From Fimenecus sp045633505 (GTDB lineage: Bacteria; Bacillota; Clostridia; Oscillospirales; Acutalibacteraceae): a DNA stretch of 64,000 nucleotides. This document shows positions 1-7,742 of the stretch, in pieces (the first letter of the stretch is position 1; each line of letters begins with the position of its first letter). The position numbers were made by a program, and so were the translations under genes. Below the pieces are notes generated by a model. The model did no database searches, was not told the origin of the DNA, and worked only from the letters and a program-made list of their open reading frames with translations. The stretch covers positions 1 to 64,000 of the forward strand of contig JAZQYK010000061.1 of NCBI GenBank assembly GCA_045633505.1, written 5' to 3'.

Positions 1-51
1 AATGCGAAATATTTACATTTTTATATAAATTATTATATATTTCTTATAGTG

Positions 52-80
52 TTGATTATTAAATAATACTGTGATAAAAT
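52..80 (+). promoter_or_regulatory. Probable sigma-A promoter for the MFS/BSH operon
   Basis: A -35-like TTGATT (52-57) and a -10-like TAAAAT (75-80) are separated by 17 bases and lie about 25 bases upstream of the MFS start codon. The match is by eye only. Confidence 0.5.
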
Positions 81-104
81 ACAAAAAACAATTTGAGGTG
101 TAGT

Positions 105-1265
105 ATGACATTTTTGCTTGTAATAATTTATATAGTTTTTGTTTCTTTAGGTTTACCTGACTCCTTATTTGGAGCTGCATGGCCTGTTGTACACCTTGAT
201 TTTGGAATTAATGAAAGCTTCGCTTCACTTTACGGTATCATAACAGGTGCTTGTACAGGTGGTGTCAGTTTTATTTCAGGTTGGCTTATAAGAAAATTCG
301 GCACAGGTAAGGTTACACTTATTTCAACTTTACTTACCGTCGCAGGTCTCTTTATTATGAGCATTTCACCAAATATTGTCATAATGATGCTTGGTGCAGT
401 TGTATTGGGCTATGGTGCAGGTGTTATTGATACTGCCCTTAACAATTTCATTTCACTTCATTACAAGGCACAGCATATGAACTGGCTTCATGCTTGTTGG
501 GGTGTTGGTGTTACAATTAGTCCATTGATTATGTCAGCATTTTTAACAGATGAAACAGGCTCATGGAGAAATGGCTATCGTGTAATTGCACTTTTACAGT
601 TATCAATTGGCATTATAATTGCATTAACTCTTAATAAATGGAAGATTGTTAAAGAAGATTTTTCAAAAGAAGAGTCAAAAGAGTCACAAAAAAGTCTTTT
701 TGAAATATTTAAAATCAAAGGTGTTTTGCCAAGTATTCTTTCACAAGGTCTTTATTGTAGTATGGAGTTTACAATCGGCACTTGGGGAGCATCATATCTT
801 GTTAATGTTCATTCATTGTCACCAGCCGAAGCAGCAAAATGGATATCATTGTTTTTTGGTGGAATAATGGTAGGACGAATTATTTCGGGCTTTATTTCAA
901 TAAAAACATCTGATGATTTGATGATTCGTGGCGGAATAATTGTATCTTTTTTAGGTATGGTTCTTTTAACTCTTCCTTTAGGTAACATATCTTTTTTAGG
1001 ATTACTTCTTATAGGAATTGGTTTTGGACCGATTTTCCCAAGTGTTTTACATAGTGTTCCGGATAGATTTGGCACAGAATATTCTGCTGATATTACAGGT
1101 TTCCACATGGGCGGTGCTTATGGTATCGGTTTTGGAGTTCAGCTTATATTCGGTTATGTGGCAACTGCAACAACATTTGAAATTACAACATTTGTTTTGT
1201 TAGCTCTTGTTGTGGCACTATTTATAGTTAACGAATTAACAATTTCTATTGTAAGGAAAAAATAA
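105..1265 (+). CDS. Major facilitator superfamily transporter
   Basis: Integral membrane secondary transporter of about 386 residues with some twelve hydrophobic segments. There is a charged central loop near residues 185-205 (KEDFSKEESKES). A GWLIRKFGTGK stretch after the second helix resembles the MFS loop 2-3 signature. The ATG at 105 is preferred because GAGGTG stands just before it; an in-frame TTG at 93 has no ribosome binding site. The substrate cannot be read from sequence. The gene is followed 43 bases later by a bile-salt-hydrolase-type amidase with no terminator between them, so the two are probably co-transcribed. The transporter may therefore import or export a conjugated or deconjugated amide, which is inference only. 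Confidence 0.85.
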   Translation: MTFLLVIIYIVFVSLGLPDSLFGAAWPVVHLDFGINESFASLYGIITGACTGGVSFISGWLIRKFGTGKVTLISTLLTVAGLFIMSISPNIVIMMLGAVVLGYGAGVIDTALNNFISLHYKAQHMNWLHACWGVGVTISPLIMSAFLTDETGSWRNGYRVIALLQLSIGIIIALTLNKWKIVKEDFSKEESKESQKSLFEIFKIKGVLPSILSQGLYCSMEFTIGTWGASYLVNVHSLSPAEAAKWISLFFGGIMVGRIISGFISIKTSDDLMIRGGIIVSFLGMVLLTLPLGNISFLGLLLIGIGFGPIFPSVLHSVPDRFGTEYSADITGFHMGGAYGIGFGVQLIFGYVATATTFEITTFVLLALVVALFIVNELTISIVRKK

Positions 1266-1308
1266 TTGTTTAAGAAGTGCACATACTAATCTTAAGGACG
1301 TGATTACT

Positions 1309-2280
1309 ATGTGTACTTCAATTTCTTTTACAACAAAAGACCATTATTTTGGCAGAAATCTTGATTTGGAATATTCTTATGACGAAAAGGTTATAATTAC
1401 TCCAAGAAATTATCCATTTAAATTCAGACTTGGTAGTGAATCAAATGAACATTATGCAATTATAGGAATTGGAACGGTTGACGATAATTTCCCATTATAT
1501 TATGAGGCCACAAATGAAAAAGGACTTTCTATGGCTGGACTGAATTTCCCTGTAAGTGCTTTTTATGAAGAACCGGTAAAAGAAAAAAATAATATCGGTG
1601 TTTTTGAATTGATTCCGTGGATTCTTGGTAAATGTTCTTCCGTTGACCAAGCAAGAGAACTATTAATGGACACTAATATCGTTTCAATGGATTTTAATGA
1701 AAAATATAAAACTGCAGAACTTCATTGGATGATTTCAGACAGGGATTATTCAATAACCGTTGAATGTGTTCAGGATGGCTTGAAAGTTTATTATAATCCC
1801 GTTCATGTTTTAACTAATAATCCTGAATTCCCTATGCAAGTATTCAATCTTAATAACTATATGAATCTTACTCGTGAAGAGCCGGAAACAAGATTTGCAG
1901 AAGGATTTGACTTTAATAAATATAGTAGGGGAATGGGAGCATTGGGGCTTCCTGGCGATAATTCGTCAATGTCACGATTTGTACGTGCAGTATTTACGCG
2001 ACTTAATTCTGTTTGTGGTGAAAGCGAAAATGCAAGCATAAGCCAATTCTTTCACATTCTCGGTACAGTTTCACAGACAAGGGGGACTGTCAGAGCAGGT
2101 GACAGTTTTACGACCACAATCTATACTTCTTGTTGTAATACTGATAAGGGCGTTTACTACTATACAACTTATGAAAATAATCAGATTACTGCAGTTAATA
2201 TGTACAACGAAAATCTTGACACAAACGAACTTGTGATATATAATCTTGTCACTGAACAACAGATTAATTATCAAAATTAA
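1309..2280 (+). CDS. Choloylglycine hydrolase family protein (bile salt hydrolase / penicillin V acylase type)
   Basis: Cytoplasmic Ntn-type linear amide C-N hydrolase of 323 residues. The ATG at 1309 puts Cys directly after Met (MCTSISF). This is the family hallmark, because Met removal exposes Cys2 as the N-terminal nucleophile. An upstream in-frame GTG (1300) would destroy this and overlaps the AAGGACG ribosome binding site. Other family residues are visible: Arg and Asp in GRNLD, Asn in KGLSMAGLN, Asn in LTNNPEFP and Arg in SSMSRFVRA. These are equivalent to the catalytic set of Clostridium perfringens bile salt hydrolase. Bile salt deconjugation is the likeliest activity and fits a gut organism. 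Penicillin V or N-acyl homoserine lactone hydrolysis is possible in the same family. Confidence 0.88.
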   Translation: MCTSISFTTKDHYFGRNLDLEYSYDEKVIITPRNYPFKFRLGSESNEHYAIIGIGTVDDNFPLYYEATNEKGLSMAGLNFPVSAFYEEPVKEKNNIGVFELIPWILGKCSSVDQARELLMDTNIVSMDFNEKYKTAELHWMISDRDYSITVECVQDGLKVYYNPVHVLTNNPEFPMQVFNLNNYMNLTREEPETRFAEGFDFNKYSRGMGALGLPGDNSSMSRFVRAVFTRLNSVCGESENASISQFFHILGTVSQTRGTVRAGDSFTTTIYTSCCNTDKGVYYYTTYENNQITAVNMYNENLDTNELVIYNLVTEQQINYQN

Positions 2281-2288
2281 ATACTTTT

Positions 2289-2373
2289 ACTGCCACCGGG
2301 TAGTGTGATGCAAAAGCATCCGTTTCATATATCGTTAGGTCTTTGAAGATATATGTGCGGATGTTATTTTTTT
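2289..2373 (+). promoter_or_regulatory. Structured leader RNA upstream of pnuC (candidate riboswitch or attenuator)
   Basis: Three hairpins can be drawn. The first is ACTGCC/GGTAGT (2289-2294 with 2299-2304, loop ACCG). The second is GATGC/GCATC (2307-2311 with 2316-2320, loop AAAA). The third is a long hairpin GCATCCG/CGGATGT (2316-2322 with 2358-2364) extended by CATATATC/GATATATG (2326-2333 with 2348-2355). The second and third share 2316-2320, so they exclude each other. The third ends in a T-rich run (2365-2373) like an intrinsic terminator, directly before the GGAGG ribosome binding site. I could not match it to a riboswitch class I know, including NAD+-II, TPP, preQ1 or guanidine-II. 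Confidence 0.55.
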
Positions 2374-2382
2374 GGAGGTTTT

Positions 2383-3072
2383 ATGAAAGAACTTATAAAT
2401 TATTTTACAAAATTTGAAATAGCACTGTGGAGTTGCTCAATACTTGCAATTTTGTTGTCGTTCTGCCTTTTTGACAAGGAAAATTACTTGACGCTTATAG
2501 CCTCAGTTATCGGTGCAACTTTTCTTATTTTTAATGCAAAAGGTAATCCAATCGGTCAATTTTTGACAATTGTTTTCAGTATTCTTTACGGCATAATTTC
2601 TTATAGCTTTGCTTATTATGGCGAAATGATTACATATCTCGGAATGACCTTGCCAATGGCTTCGTTTGCTCTTGTTTCGTGGTTGAAAAATCCATATAAC
2701 AATAACAAATCAGAGGTTAAAGTCAATAAACTGTCAAGGTTTGAAATTGCATTTATGCTTGTTTTGACCGTAATCGTAACCGTAATTTTCTATTTTATTT
2801 TAAAGTATTTCAATACGGCTAATATTGTTCCAAGCACCGTTTCTGTAACAACAAGTTTTTTAGCGGTTTATCTTACCTTCAGACGAAGCCCGTATTTTGC
2901 TCTTGCTTATGCAATGAATGATTTAGTTTTAATTGTGCTGTGGATACTGGCGTCAATTAGCGATATTTCATATTTATCAGTTGTGGTTTGTTTTTTAGTT
3001 TTCTTTGTCAATGATACGTATGGCTTTATTAGTTGGAAACAAATAGAAAAACGACAAAAAGTTAATATGTAA
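2383..3072 (+). CDS. pnuC: PnuC-family ribosyl nicotinamide (or related vitamin) transporter
   Basis: Membrane protein of 229 residues with about seven or eight hydrophobic segments. The layout resembles PnuC facilitators, with an ISYSFAYYGEMITYLGMTLPM stretch around residues 75-95 and a C-terminal VNDTYGFISWKQIE in which the NDxYGxxxW pattern is typical of the family. PnuC proteins move nicotinamide riboside by facilitated diffusion coupled to phosphorylation inside the cell. Relatives carry thiamine (PnuT) or riboflavin (PnuX), so the substrate is uncertain. The ATG at 2383 follows GGAGG by four bases; an in-frame ATG at 2353 lies inside the leader hairpin and is unlikely. Expression is probably controlled by the upstream leader RNA. 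No NadR-type kinase is adjacent. Confidence 0.8.
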   Translation: MKELINYFTKFEIALWSCSILAILLSFCLFDKENYLTLIASVIGATFLIFNAKGNPIGQFLTIVFSILYGIISYSFAYYGEMITYLGMTLPMASFALVSWLKNPYNNNKSEVKVNKLSRFEIAFMLVLTVIVTVIFYFILKYFNTANIVPSTVSVTTSFLAVYLTFRRSPYFALAYAMNDLVLIVLWILASISDISYLSVVVCFLVFFVNDTYGFISWKQIEKRQKVNM

Positions 3073-3076
3073 ATAC

Positions 3077-3108
3077 AAGGCTGATGTTAAAAGTATAACA
3101 TCAGCCTT
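3077..3108. terminator. Bidirectional intrinsic terminator between pnuC and the lipoprotein gene
   Basis: Perfect 13-bp stem AAGGCTGATGTTA / TAACATCAGCCTT with a six-base loop, followed by T-rich sequence on both sides. It sits between two convergent genes. Confidence 0.8.
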
Positions 3109-3116
3109 ATGATTTT

Positions 3117-3398
3117 TTAACCAAGAATATCGCGGACACCGTCGCCAACACCTTGACCGATATCAGATGCGGCTTCGCCTACACCGTCAGCAACGTCACC
3201 TAAGGCATCACCTGCATCACTGACACCGTTACTTACGTCATTACCAACGTTGTTATCCATCGTAGTAGTTGTAGAGCTGTTGTTAGTGGTGCTTGTGTTA
3301 GTATCACTTACTTTACCGTCGTCTGTTTTAGTACAGCCTACAAGGAAAACACATAACAAAGCCGCAACCATAACCATAATTATTGCTGTCTTTTTCAA
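3117..3398 (-). CDS. Small low-complexity lipoprotein
   Basis: A 93-residue protein with a type II signal peptide: a basic start, a hydrophobic core and the lipobox LVGC around residue 22. It is therefore expected to be anchored to the outer face of the membrane. The mature part is a Thr/Ser/Asn run followed by Gly/Asp/Ala-rich heptad-like repeats (GDVADGVGEAASDIGQG). I recognise no catalytic domain. The start is a TTG at 3398, 7-8 bases after a strong GGAGGGA. It lies 56 bases downstream of ypeB on the same strand with no terminator between, so it may be co-expressed with that sporulation gene. A spore or cell-envelope role is inference only. Confidence 0.7.
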   Translation of the reverse strand: MKKTAIIMVMVAALLCVFLVGCTKTDDGKVSDTNTSTTNNSSTTTTMDNNVGNDVSNGVSDAGDALGDVADGVGEAASDIGQGVGDGVRDILG

Positions 3399-3454
3399 AA
3401 TAATCCCTCCTTTAAAGTGGTGTTAATATTATTTGCCTTAATTTTGCAAATATA

Positions 3455-4801
3455 CTATTTTGTAAGAACTCCGTTGTCACTGTAAAGTAAAATCAAAATA
3501 TCCTTTTCTTCTGCGGTTGTACAGTCGATATAGACCAAAAGTTCTTGTCCGTTTTGAGCCTTACAATGAACCTCATAACAATATTGTTCAGCTTCCCAAT
3601 CTGTCGGAATAATACTGAGTTGTACGCCGATTACTTCAAGACTTGGGCTGACAGAGTTCGTTGCGGCTTCTTTGCTGATGCTGGGTTCAGCAATCGACCT
3701 GTCGTGATGATTATAAATATATCCCGTGGCATCAAAAGATAAAACGTCACCGGTTTCAAGACTGACACCAACCTTGATTAAATCAGGATAAATTACGGTT
3801 TCATTTTGCTTATATGAAAAATTAACCGTGCAAATACCGTCTTCGGTAAAGTAATAGGTTTCAGTCATATTTTCAAACCCGATTTCATCAAGAAATTCCT
3901 TCGCATTTCTTACTGCTTCATCGGGATTTATTTCAATTTCACCCACAAATTTTGAGTTTAGCATATATAAAGGCTTTCCGCCGTTTTTCGTTATTGCAAC
4001 GGTACAGTTATTGCTTTTAAAAACATAACAGGGGATGTTGCCGTCTTCGTCGTAAGCATATTCTAATGACTCGGTTTCGTTTGAATTACAAACACTTTTT
4101 GCAATTTCAAAAGCGTCTTCCTTTTTGATTTGTTCCAAGTTTTTTAAAATTTCAGGTTCACCTTGCTCAATATGGTCCGAGAACGGCCCGTCATAAATAA
4201 GGGACGGCAAATCAGAAAGTGATTGCTCAACGTCGTCAAGACTGCTGTTTATCGTAATATAATTGCCGTTGTCCAACAGCGACGATTCGTAATCATTAAA
4301 AGAAAGTGTGCCGTTTTCAAGCCCGTAACACATATCACTTATCAGTTGGTTTAATTCCTTGCTGTATTCATATAGCTTTATCAGTTGTTGCCTTTCCTCT
4401 TCGGTAAGGCTTTCGCCGTTTGCACTTTTTCTGCTTAACGACATAACAAGCTCACCGACCTGAGATAAGAATTTATAGGTGTTTGCAAGTTGTACGTCGC
4501 TTGTAGGCAGCATTGATAAATTTGTTTTAGCTCCCGAAGTTTCTCTCCACAATTCTGTTGCTAATTTTGAAAGCATTGGCGTAGTGTTTGAATAAGTCAG
4601 CTTTTCAAGGTTTGTGGAAATACTGTTTAAACTTTCATCAAGAGAAATTAGGGCAAGTTGGTTGTGCGCGTTTAATTCCCGTTCAAGTCTGTTTGATTTT
4701 ACGGCTTGAACAATCGAGAATATTCCAAGCACGAAAATGATTGTAGTAATATATAGAATTATTCTGATTTTTCCGCGGTTGGATATAGCAGATTTTTCCA
4801 T
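3455..4801 (-). CDS. ypeB: Germination protein YpeB
   Basis: A 448-residue protein with an N-terminal membrane anchor (IILYITTIIFVLGIFSIVQA). A helical N-domain of about 200 residues and a C-terminal region with PepSY-like repeats follow, near residues 235-290 and 300-360 (for example IEINPDEAVRNAKEFLDEIGF). This matches YpeB, which is made in the forespore and is needed in Bacillus to localise and stabilise the cortex-lytic enzyme SleB. The ATG at 4801 is chosen because AAAGGAG precedes it; the GTG at 4810 overlaps that ribosome binding site. In many spore formers ypeB sits beside sleB. Here no sleB is adjacent; the only neighbour is a small lipoprotein. Divergent from the desulfurase-thiI operon. 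Confidence 0.85.
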   Translation of the reverse strand: MEKSAISNRGKIRIILYITTIIFVLGIFSIVQAVKSNRLERELNAHNQLALISLDESLNSISTNLEKLTYSNTTPMLSKLATELWRETSGAKTNLSMLPTSDVQLANTYKFLSQVGELVMSLSRKSANGESLTEEERQQLIKLYEYSKELNQLISDMCYGLENGTLSFNDYESSLLDNGNYITINSSLDDVEQSLSDLPSLIYDGPFSDHIEQGEPEILKNLEQIKKEDAFEIAKSVCNSNETESLEYAYDEDGNIPCYVFKSNNCTVAITKNGGKPLYMLNSKFVGEIEINPDEAVRNAKEFLDEIGFENMTETYYFTEDGICTVNFSYKQNETVIYPDLIKVGVSLETGDVLSFDATGYIYNHHDRSIAEPSISKEAATNSVSPSLEVIGVQLSIIPTDWEAEQYCYEVHCKAQNGQELLVYIDCTTAEEKDILILLYSDNGVLTK

Positions 4802-4880
4802 TTTCAGCACTCCTTTTAAAATTTGAAATTATTGTTTACAAAAAATTCAAAAATATGTACGAAAAATCGTTAATTTCTGT

Positions 4881-4909
4881 TTGCCAAACGATAGTTTTTG
4901 TAGTATAAT
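4881..4909 (+). promoter_or_regulatory. Promoter of the desulfurase-thiI-pncC operon
   Basis: TTGCCA (4881-4886) and a consensus TATAAT (4904-4909) are separated by 17 bases and lie about 37 bases before the first start codon. They sit in the divergent gap with ypeB. Confidence 0.75.
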
Positions 4910-4945
4910 TAAGCTGATATATTTTGAGAATGGGGGAGAAGTGTC

Positions 4946-6073
4946 ATGATGGTCTATCTTGATAACAGTGCAACGACAAAACCTTGTGAAAAAGCAGTGA
5001 AAAAAGCGCTTGAAATTATGACTGAAAACTTTGGAAATCCCTCATCGCTTCATTATTGCGGTTTTAATGCAAAGAAAGAGCTTGATAATGCAAGACGAAC
5101 AATTTCAAACTTTCTTTCCTGTCAGGAAAACGAAGTTTTCTTTACTCCAAGCGGTACAGTTGCCAACCATACTGCAATTCTCGGAACTGCAAAGGCGCGT
5201 CGCCGTGAGGGTAATAAAATTATTACCACACTTCTTGAACATCCAAGTGTAATCAAACATTTTGAATCATTGGCTGAACAAGGCTTTGAGGTTGTTTATT
5301 TAAAACCTGATATTAACGGAAAAATAAGTCTCGAAGAATTGTCAAATGCGGTGGATGAAAATACAATCCTCGTTAGTGTTATGGCGGTTAATAACGAGGT
5401 CGGCTCAATTCAGGATATCGAAAAAATCAAGGGCGTTATTAAAGACAATAAATCAAAAGCATATTTTCATTGTGATGCGGTTCAGGCTTTTGGAAAAATC
5501 ACGTTGAAGCCGAAAAAACTCGGTATTGATTTGATGAGTATGAGCGCCCATAAAATTCACGGTGTCAAAGGTGCGGGAGCTCTGTATGTGAATAGCAGTA
5601 TCCGCGTTTTACCGAGTATAGTAGGTGGCGGTCAGGAAAACGGACTGATTTCAGGAACCGAAGCATTACCTGCAATTTGTGCATTTTCGGAAGCAGTTAA
5701 CGATATTGGCAACGTTCAAAAAAATCTTGCGATTGTTACCAAAACAAGAAATTATTTTCTTGATAAAATCAGCAAACTTGAAAAGGTTTACGTGAATTCA
5801 CCCTTCGATGCTCTGCCTTATATAATCAATATATCCGTTGAAGGTGTGCCGTCTCAGGTAATGCTGAATTCTCTTTCTTCAATGGGAATTTGCGTTTCGG
5901 CGGGTTCGGCTTGTTCCAAAGGTCATCGAAGTGACGTGCTGACGGCTATGGGTGTTTCACCGAAAGGGATTGACAGCGCAATCCGTATCAGCCTTTCAAA
6001 AAACACAACCGAAAACGATATGGAAAAACTCTTTAATGGAATAACGGATACTATTAAACGTGTCAGGAGATAG
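4946..6073 (+). CDS. Cysteine desulfurase (NifS/IscS family, class V aminotransferase)
   Basis: PLP enzyme of about 375 residues that takes sulfur from cysteine as a protein persulfide, releasing alanine. The N-terminus YLDNSATT, the PLP-lysine in SAHKIHGVKGAGALYV and the persulfide-forming Cys in SAGSACSKGHRSD are all visible. The last lies in a long loop as in group I (IscS/NifS) enzymes. Either of two adjacent ATGs (4946, 4949) could start it; a GGGGGAG ribosome binding site is just upstream. It ends two bases before thiI. That pairing marks it as the dedicated sulfur donor for ThiI, as with NifZ-ThiI in Bacillus, supplying tRNA 4-thiouridine and possibly the thiamine thiazole. No iscU or sufU is adjacent. 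Confidence 0.93.
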   Translation: MMVYLDNSATTKPCEKAVKKALEIMTENFGNPSSLHYCGFNAKKELDNARRTISNFLSCQENEVFFTPSGTVANHTAILGTAKARRREGNKIITTLLEHPSVIKHFESLAEQGFEVVYLKPDINGKISLEELSNAVDENTILVSVMAVNNEVGSIQDIEKIKGVIKDNKSKAYFHCDAVQAFGKITLKPKKLGIDLMSMSAHKIHGVKGAGALYVNSSIRVLPSIVGGGQENGLISGTEALPAICAFSEAVNDIGNVQKNLAIVTKTRNYFLDKISKLEKVYVNSPFDALPYIINISVEGVPSQVMLNSLSSMGICVSAGSACSKGHRSDVLTAMGVSPKGIDSAIRISLSKNTTENDMEKLFNGITDTIKRVRR

Positions 6074-6075
6074 AA

Positions 6076-7248
6076 ATGAAAGAAATTATACTTATTAAGA
6101 ACGGTGAATTAGCCCTTAAAGGTCTTAACCGTTCAACCTTTGAAGATATTTTAATAAAGAATATTCGCAAAAGAATTAAACCGCTTGGCGAGTTTGAATA
6201 CAGAAAAGAGCAGTCAACTGTTGCGGTTGTGCCAATGGACGACTATATAGATATGGATGAAGTAAGCGACAGAATCGGCCGTGTTTTCGGTATTGCGGCT
6301 TATTCCCGTGCTTTACAAGTTGAAAAGGATATGAATAAAATCCTTGAAAACACTCCGTCATATTTGGCAGAACAGCTTAAAGCAGTTAAAACTTTTAAAG
6401 TGGAAGGTAAACGTGCAGATAAAAAATTCCCGTTCAAATCTCCTGAAATTGCGGCTGAGGTTGGCGGTGCAATTCTCAGTAAATTCCCACACTTAAAGGT
6501 TGACGTTAAAAATCCCGATATTCTCGTAACAATAGAAATCCGTGAAAAATTTGCTTTTATTCGCGGTAATCAAACGAAGGGTGCAGGCGGAATGCCAACG
6601 GGCACGGCAGGTAAGTCGGCAATCTTGATTTCAGGCGGAATTGACAGTCCCGTTGCCGCTTATATGATGGCAAAACGAGGACTTGTACTAAATGCAATAC
6701 ATTTTGCATCACCGCCATATACGTCACCGCAGTCCGAAGAAAAGGTTCACAATCTTCTTCGTCAGGTTTCAAGATATTGCGGAAATATAACTCTTTTCAC
6801 AGTTGGATTTACAGAAATTCAGGAAGAAATCCGTGACAAATGCCCTGAAGAATTATTCACTTTGATTATGCGTCGCTTTATGATGCGAATTTCACAGCGT
6901 ATTGCCCAGCGTGAAGACTGCAAAGCACTCATAACGGGCGAAAGTCTTGGTCAGGTTGCAAGTCAGACCCTTAACGCCCTTGCCTGTACTGACGCAGTAG
7001 TAAAAATGCCTGTTTTCAGACCTGTTATCGGTCTTGACAAAGAAGAAATTATAAAGATATCAAGACAAATTGACACTTTCAATATTTCAATTGAGCCTTA
7101 TGAAGATTGTTGCACGGTGTTTACTCCGAAACATCCTAAAACAAAGCCTCAAATCTCAATTATAGAAAATGCCGAAAAAGCACTTGACGTTGAAGCATTG
7201 GTTGAGAGAGCTGTTGAAAATACAACTATTAAAAACATTTGCTTATAA
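6076..7248 (+). CDS. thiI: tRNA 4-thiouridine synthetase ThiI
   Basis: A 390-residue cytoplasmic enzyme that adenylates uridine 8 of tRNA and replaces its oxygen with sulfur. It has an N-terminal ferredoxin-like/THUMP region (residues about 1-165) and a PP-loop ATPase motif SGGIDSPVAA near residue 185. The family cysteine in EDCCTVFTPKHP lies near residue 345. There is no C-terminal rhodanese domain, as in Bacillus ThiI, so the persulfide must come directly from the cysteine desulfurase encoded two bases upstream. The two genes are translationally close and share the promoter at 4881-4909. Intact by length and motifs. Confidence 0.95.
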   Translation: MKEIILIKNGELALKGLNRSTFEDILIKNIRKRIKPLGEFEYRKEQSTVAVVPMDDYIDMDEVSDRIGRVFGIAAYSRALQVEKDMNKILENTPSYLAEQLKAVKTFKVEGKRADKKFPFKSPEIAAEVGGAILSKFPHLKVDVKNPDILVTIEIREKFAFIRGNQTKGAGGMPTGTAGKSAILISGGIDSPVAAYMMAKRGLVLNAIHFASPPYTSPQSEEKVHNLLRQVSRYCGNITLFTVGFTEIQEEIRDKCPEELFTLIMRRFMMRISQRIAQREDCKALITGESLGQVASQTLNALACTDAVVKMPVFRPVIGLDKEEIIKISRQIDTFNISIEPYEDCCTVFTPKHPKTKPQISIIENAEKALDVEALVERAVENTTIKNICL

Positions 7249-7261
7249 GGTGACGGAAATA

Positions 7262-7741
7262 ATGACACTTGAAGAAAAAGTAGTTAAACTTCTTAATGAA
7301 AAGCAACTTGTACTTGCCACAGCAGAATCTTGTACAGGCGGTTTGATTTCAAAAAGAATAACGGACGTCAGCGGTTCTTCAGCAGTTTTTAATTGCGGAA
7401 TTGTAAGTTACAGTAACGAGATTAAAGAAAGCGTGCTTGGTGTAAGCCGCAAAACTCTTGAAACCTACGGCGCAGTCAGCGAAGAAACTGTTCGAGAAAT
7501 GGTAAAAGGAGTGCTGAAGATTTCGGGGGCAGATATTGCCGTTTCGGTTTCCGGAATTGCAGGTCCGAATTCCGACAATACAAAAAAGCCTGTGGGAACT
7601 ATTTGGTTAGCCGTTTCCAATGGCAAAAAAACTTATGTAAGACATTTACACAAAAACTTTACTGAGGACGTTAGAAATTCCAACAGAAATTATGCGTCCG
7701 ACGTAGCGTTAAAATTGATTTTATTATTGGTAGGTGAATAA
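7262..7741 (+). CDS. pncC: Nicotinamide-nucleotide amidase (stand-alone CinA C-terminal domain)
   Basis: A 159-residue COG1546 protein that deamidates nicotinamide mononucleotide to nicotinate mononucleotide for NAD recycling. The motifs AESCTGGLIS, FNCGIVSYSNEIK, YGAVSEET and VSGIAGPN are all present. The ATG at 7262 has AAGGTGA upstream; a longer reading frame from 7169 lies inside thiI and has no ribosome binding site. It lacks the N-terminal molybdopterin-binding-like domain (COG1058) of full-length CinA. A degenerate-looking version of that domain appears to occur in the protein encoded at 10089-12257 of the same gene run. The gene overlaps the ribosome binding site of the first sortase gene. 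Confidence 0.92.
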   Translation: MTLEEKVVKLLNEKQLVLATAESCTGGLISKRITDVSGSSAVFNCGIVSYSNEIKESVLGVSRKTLETYGAVSEETVREMVKGVLKISGADIAVSVSGIAGPNSDNTKKPVGTIWLAVSNGKKTYVRHLHKNFTEDVRNSNRNYASDVALKLILLLVGE

Positions 7742-7742
7742 C

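Noticed and set aside
2289..2320. Possible guanidine-II (mini-ykkC) riboswitch before pnuC
   Set aside because: There are two small hairpins, but the loops are ACCG and AAAA rather than the required ACGR in both.
7169..7261. Upstream extension of pncC into thiI
   Set aside because: It has no ribosome binding site and lies in another frame of thiI. The ATG at 7262 with AAGGTGA matches the family start.
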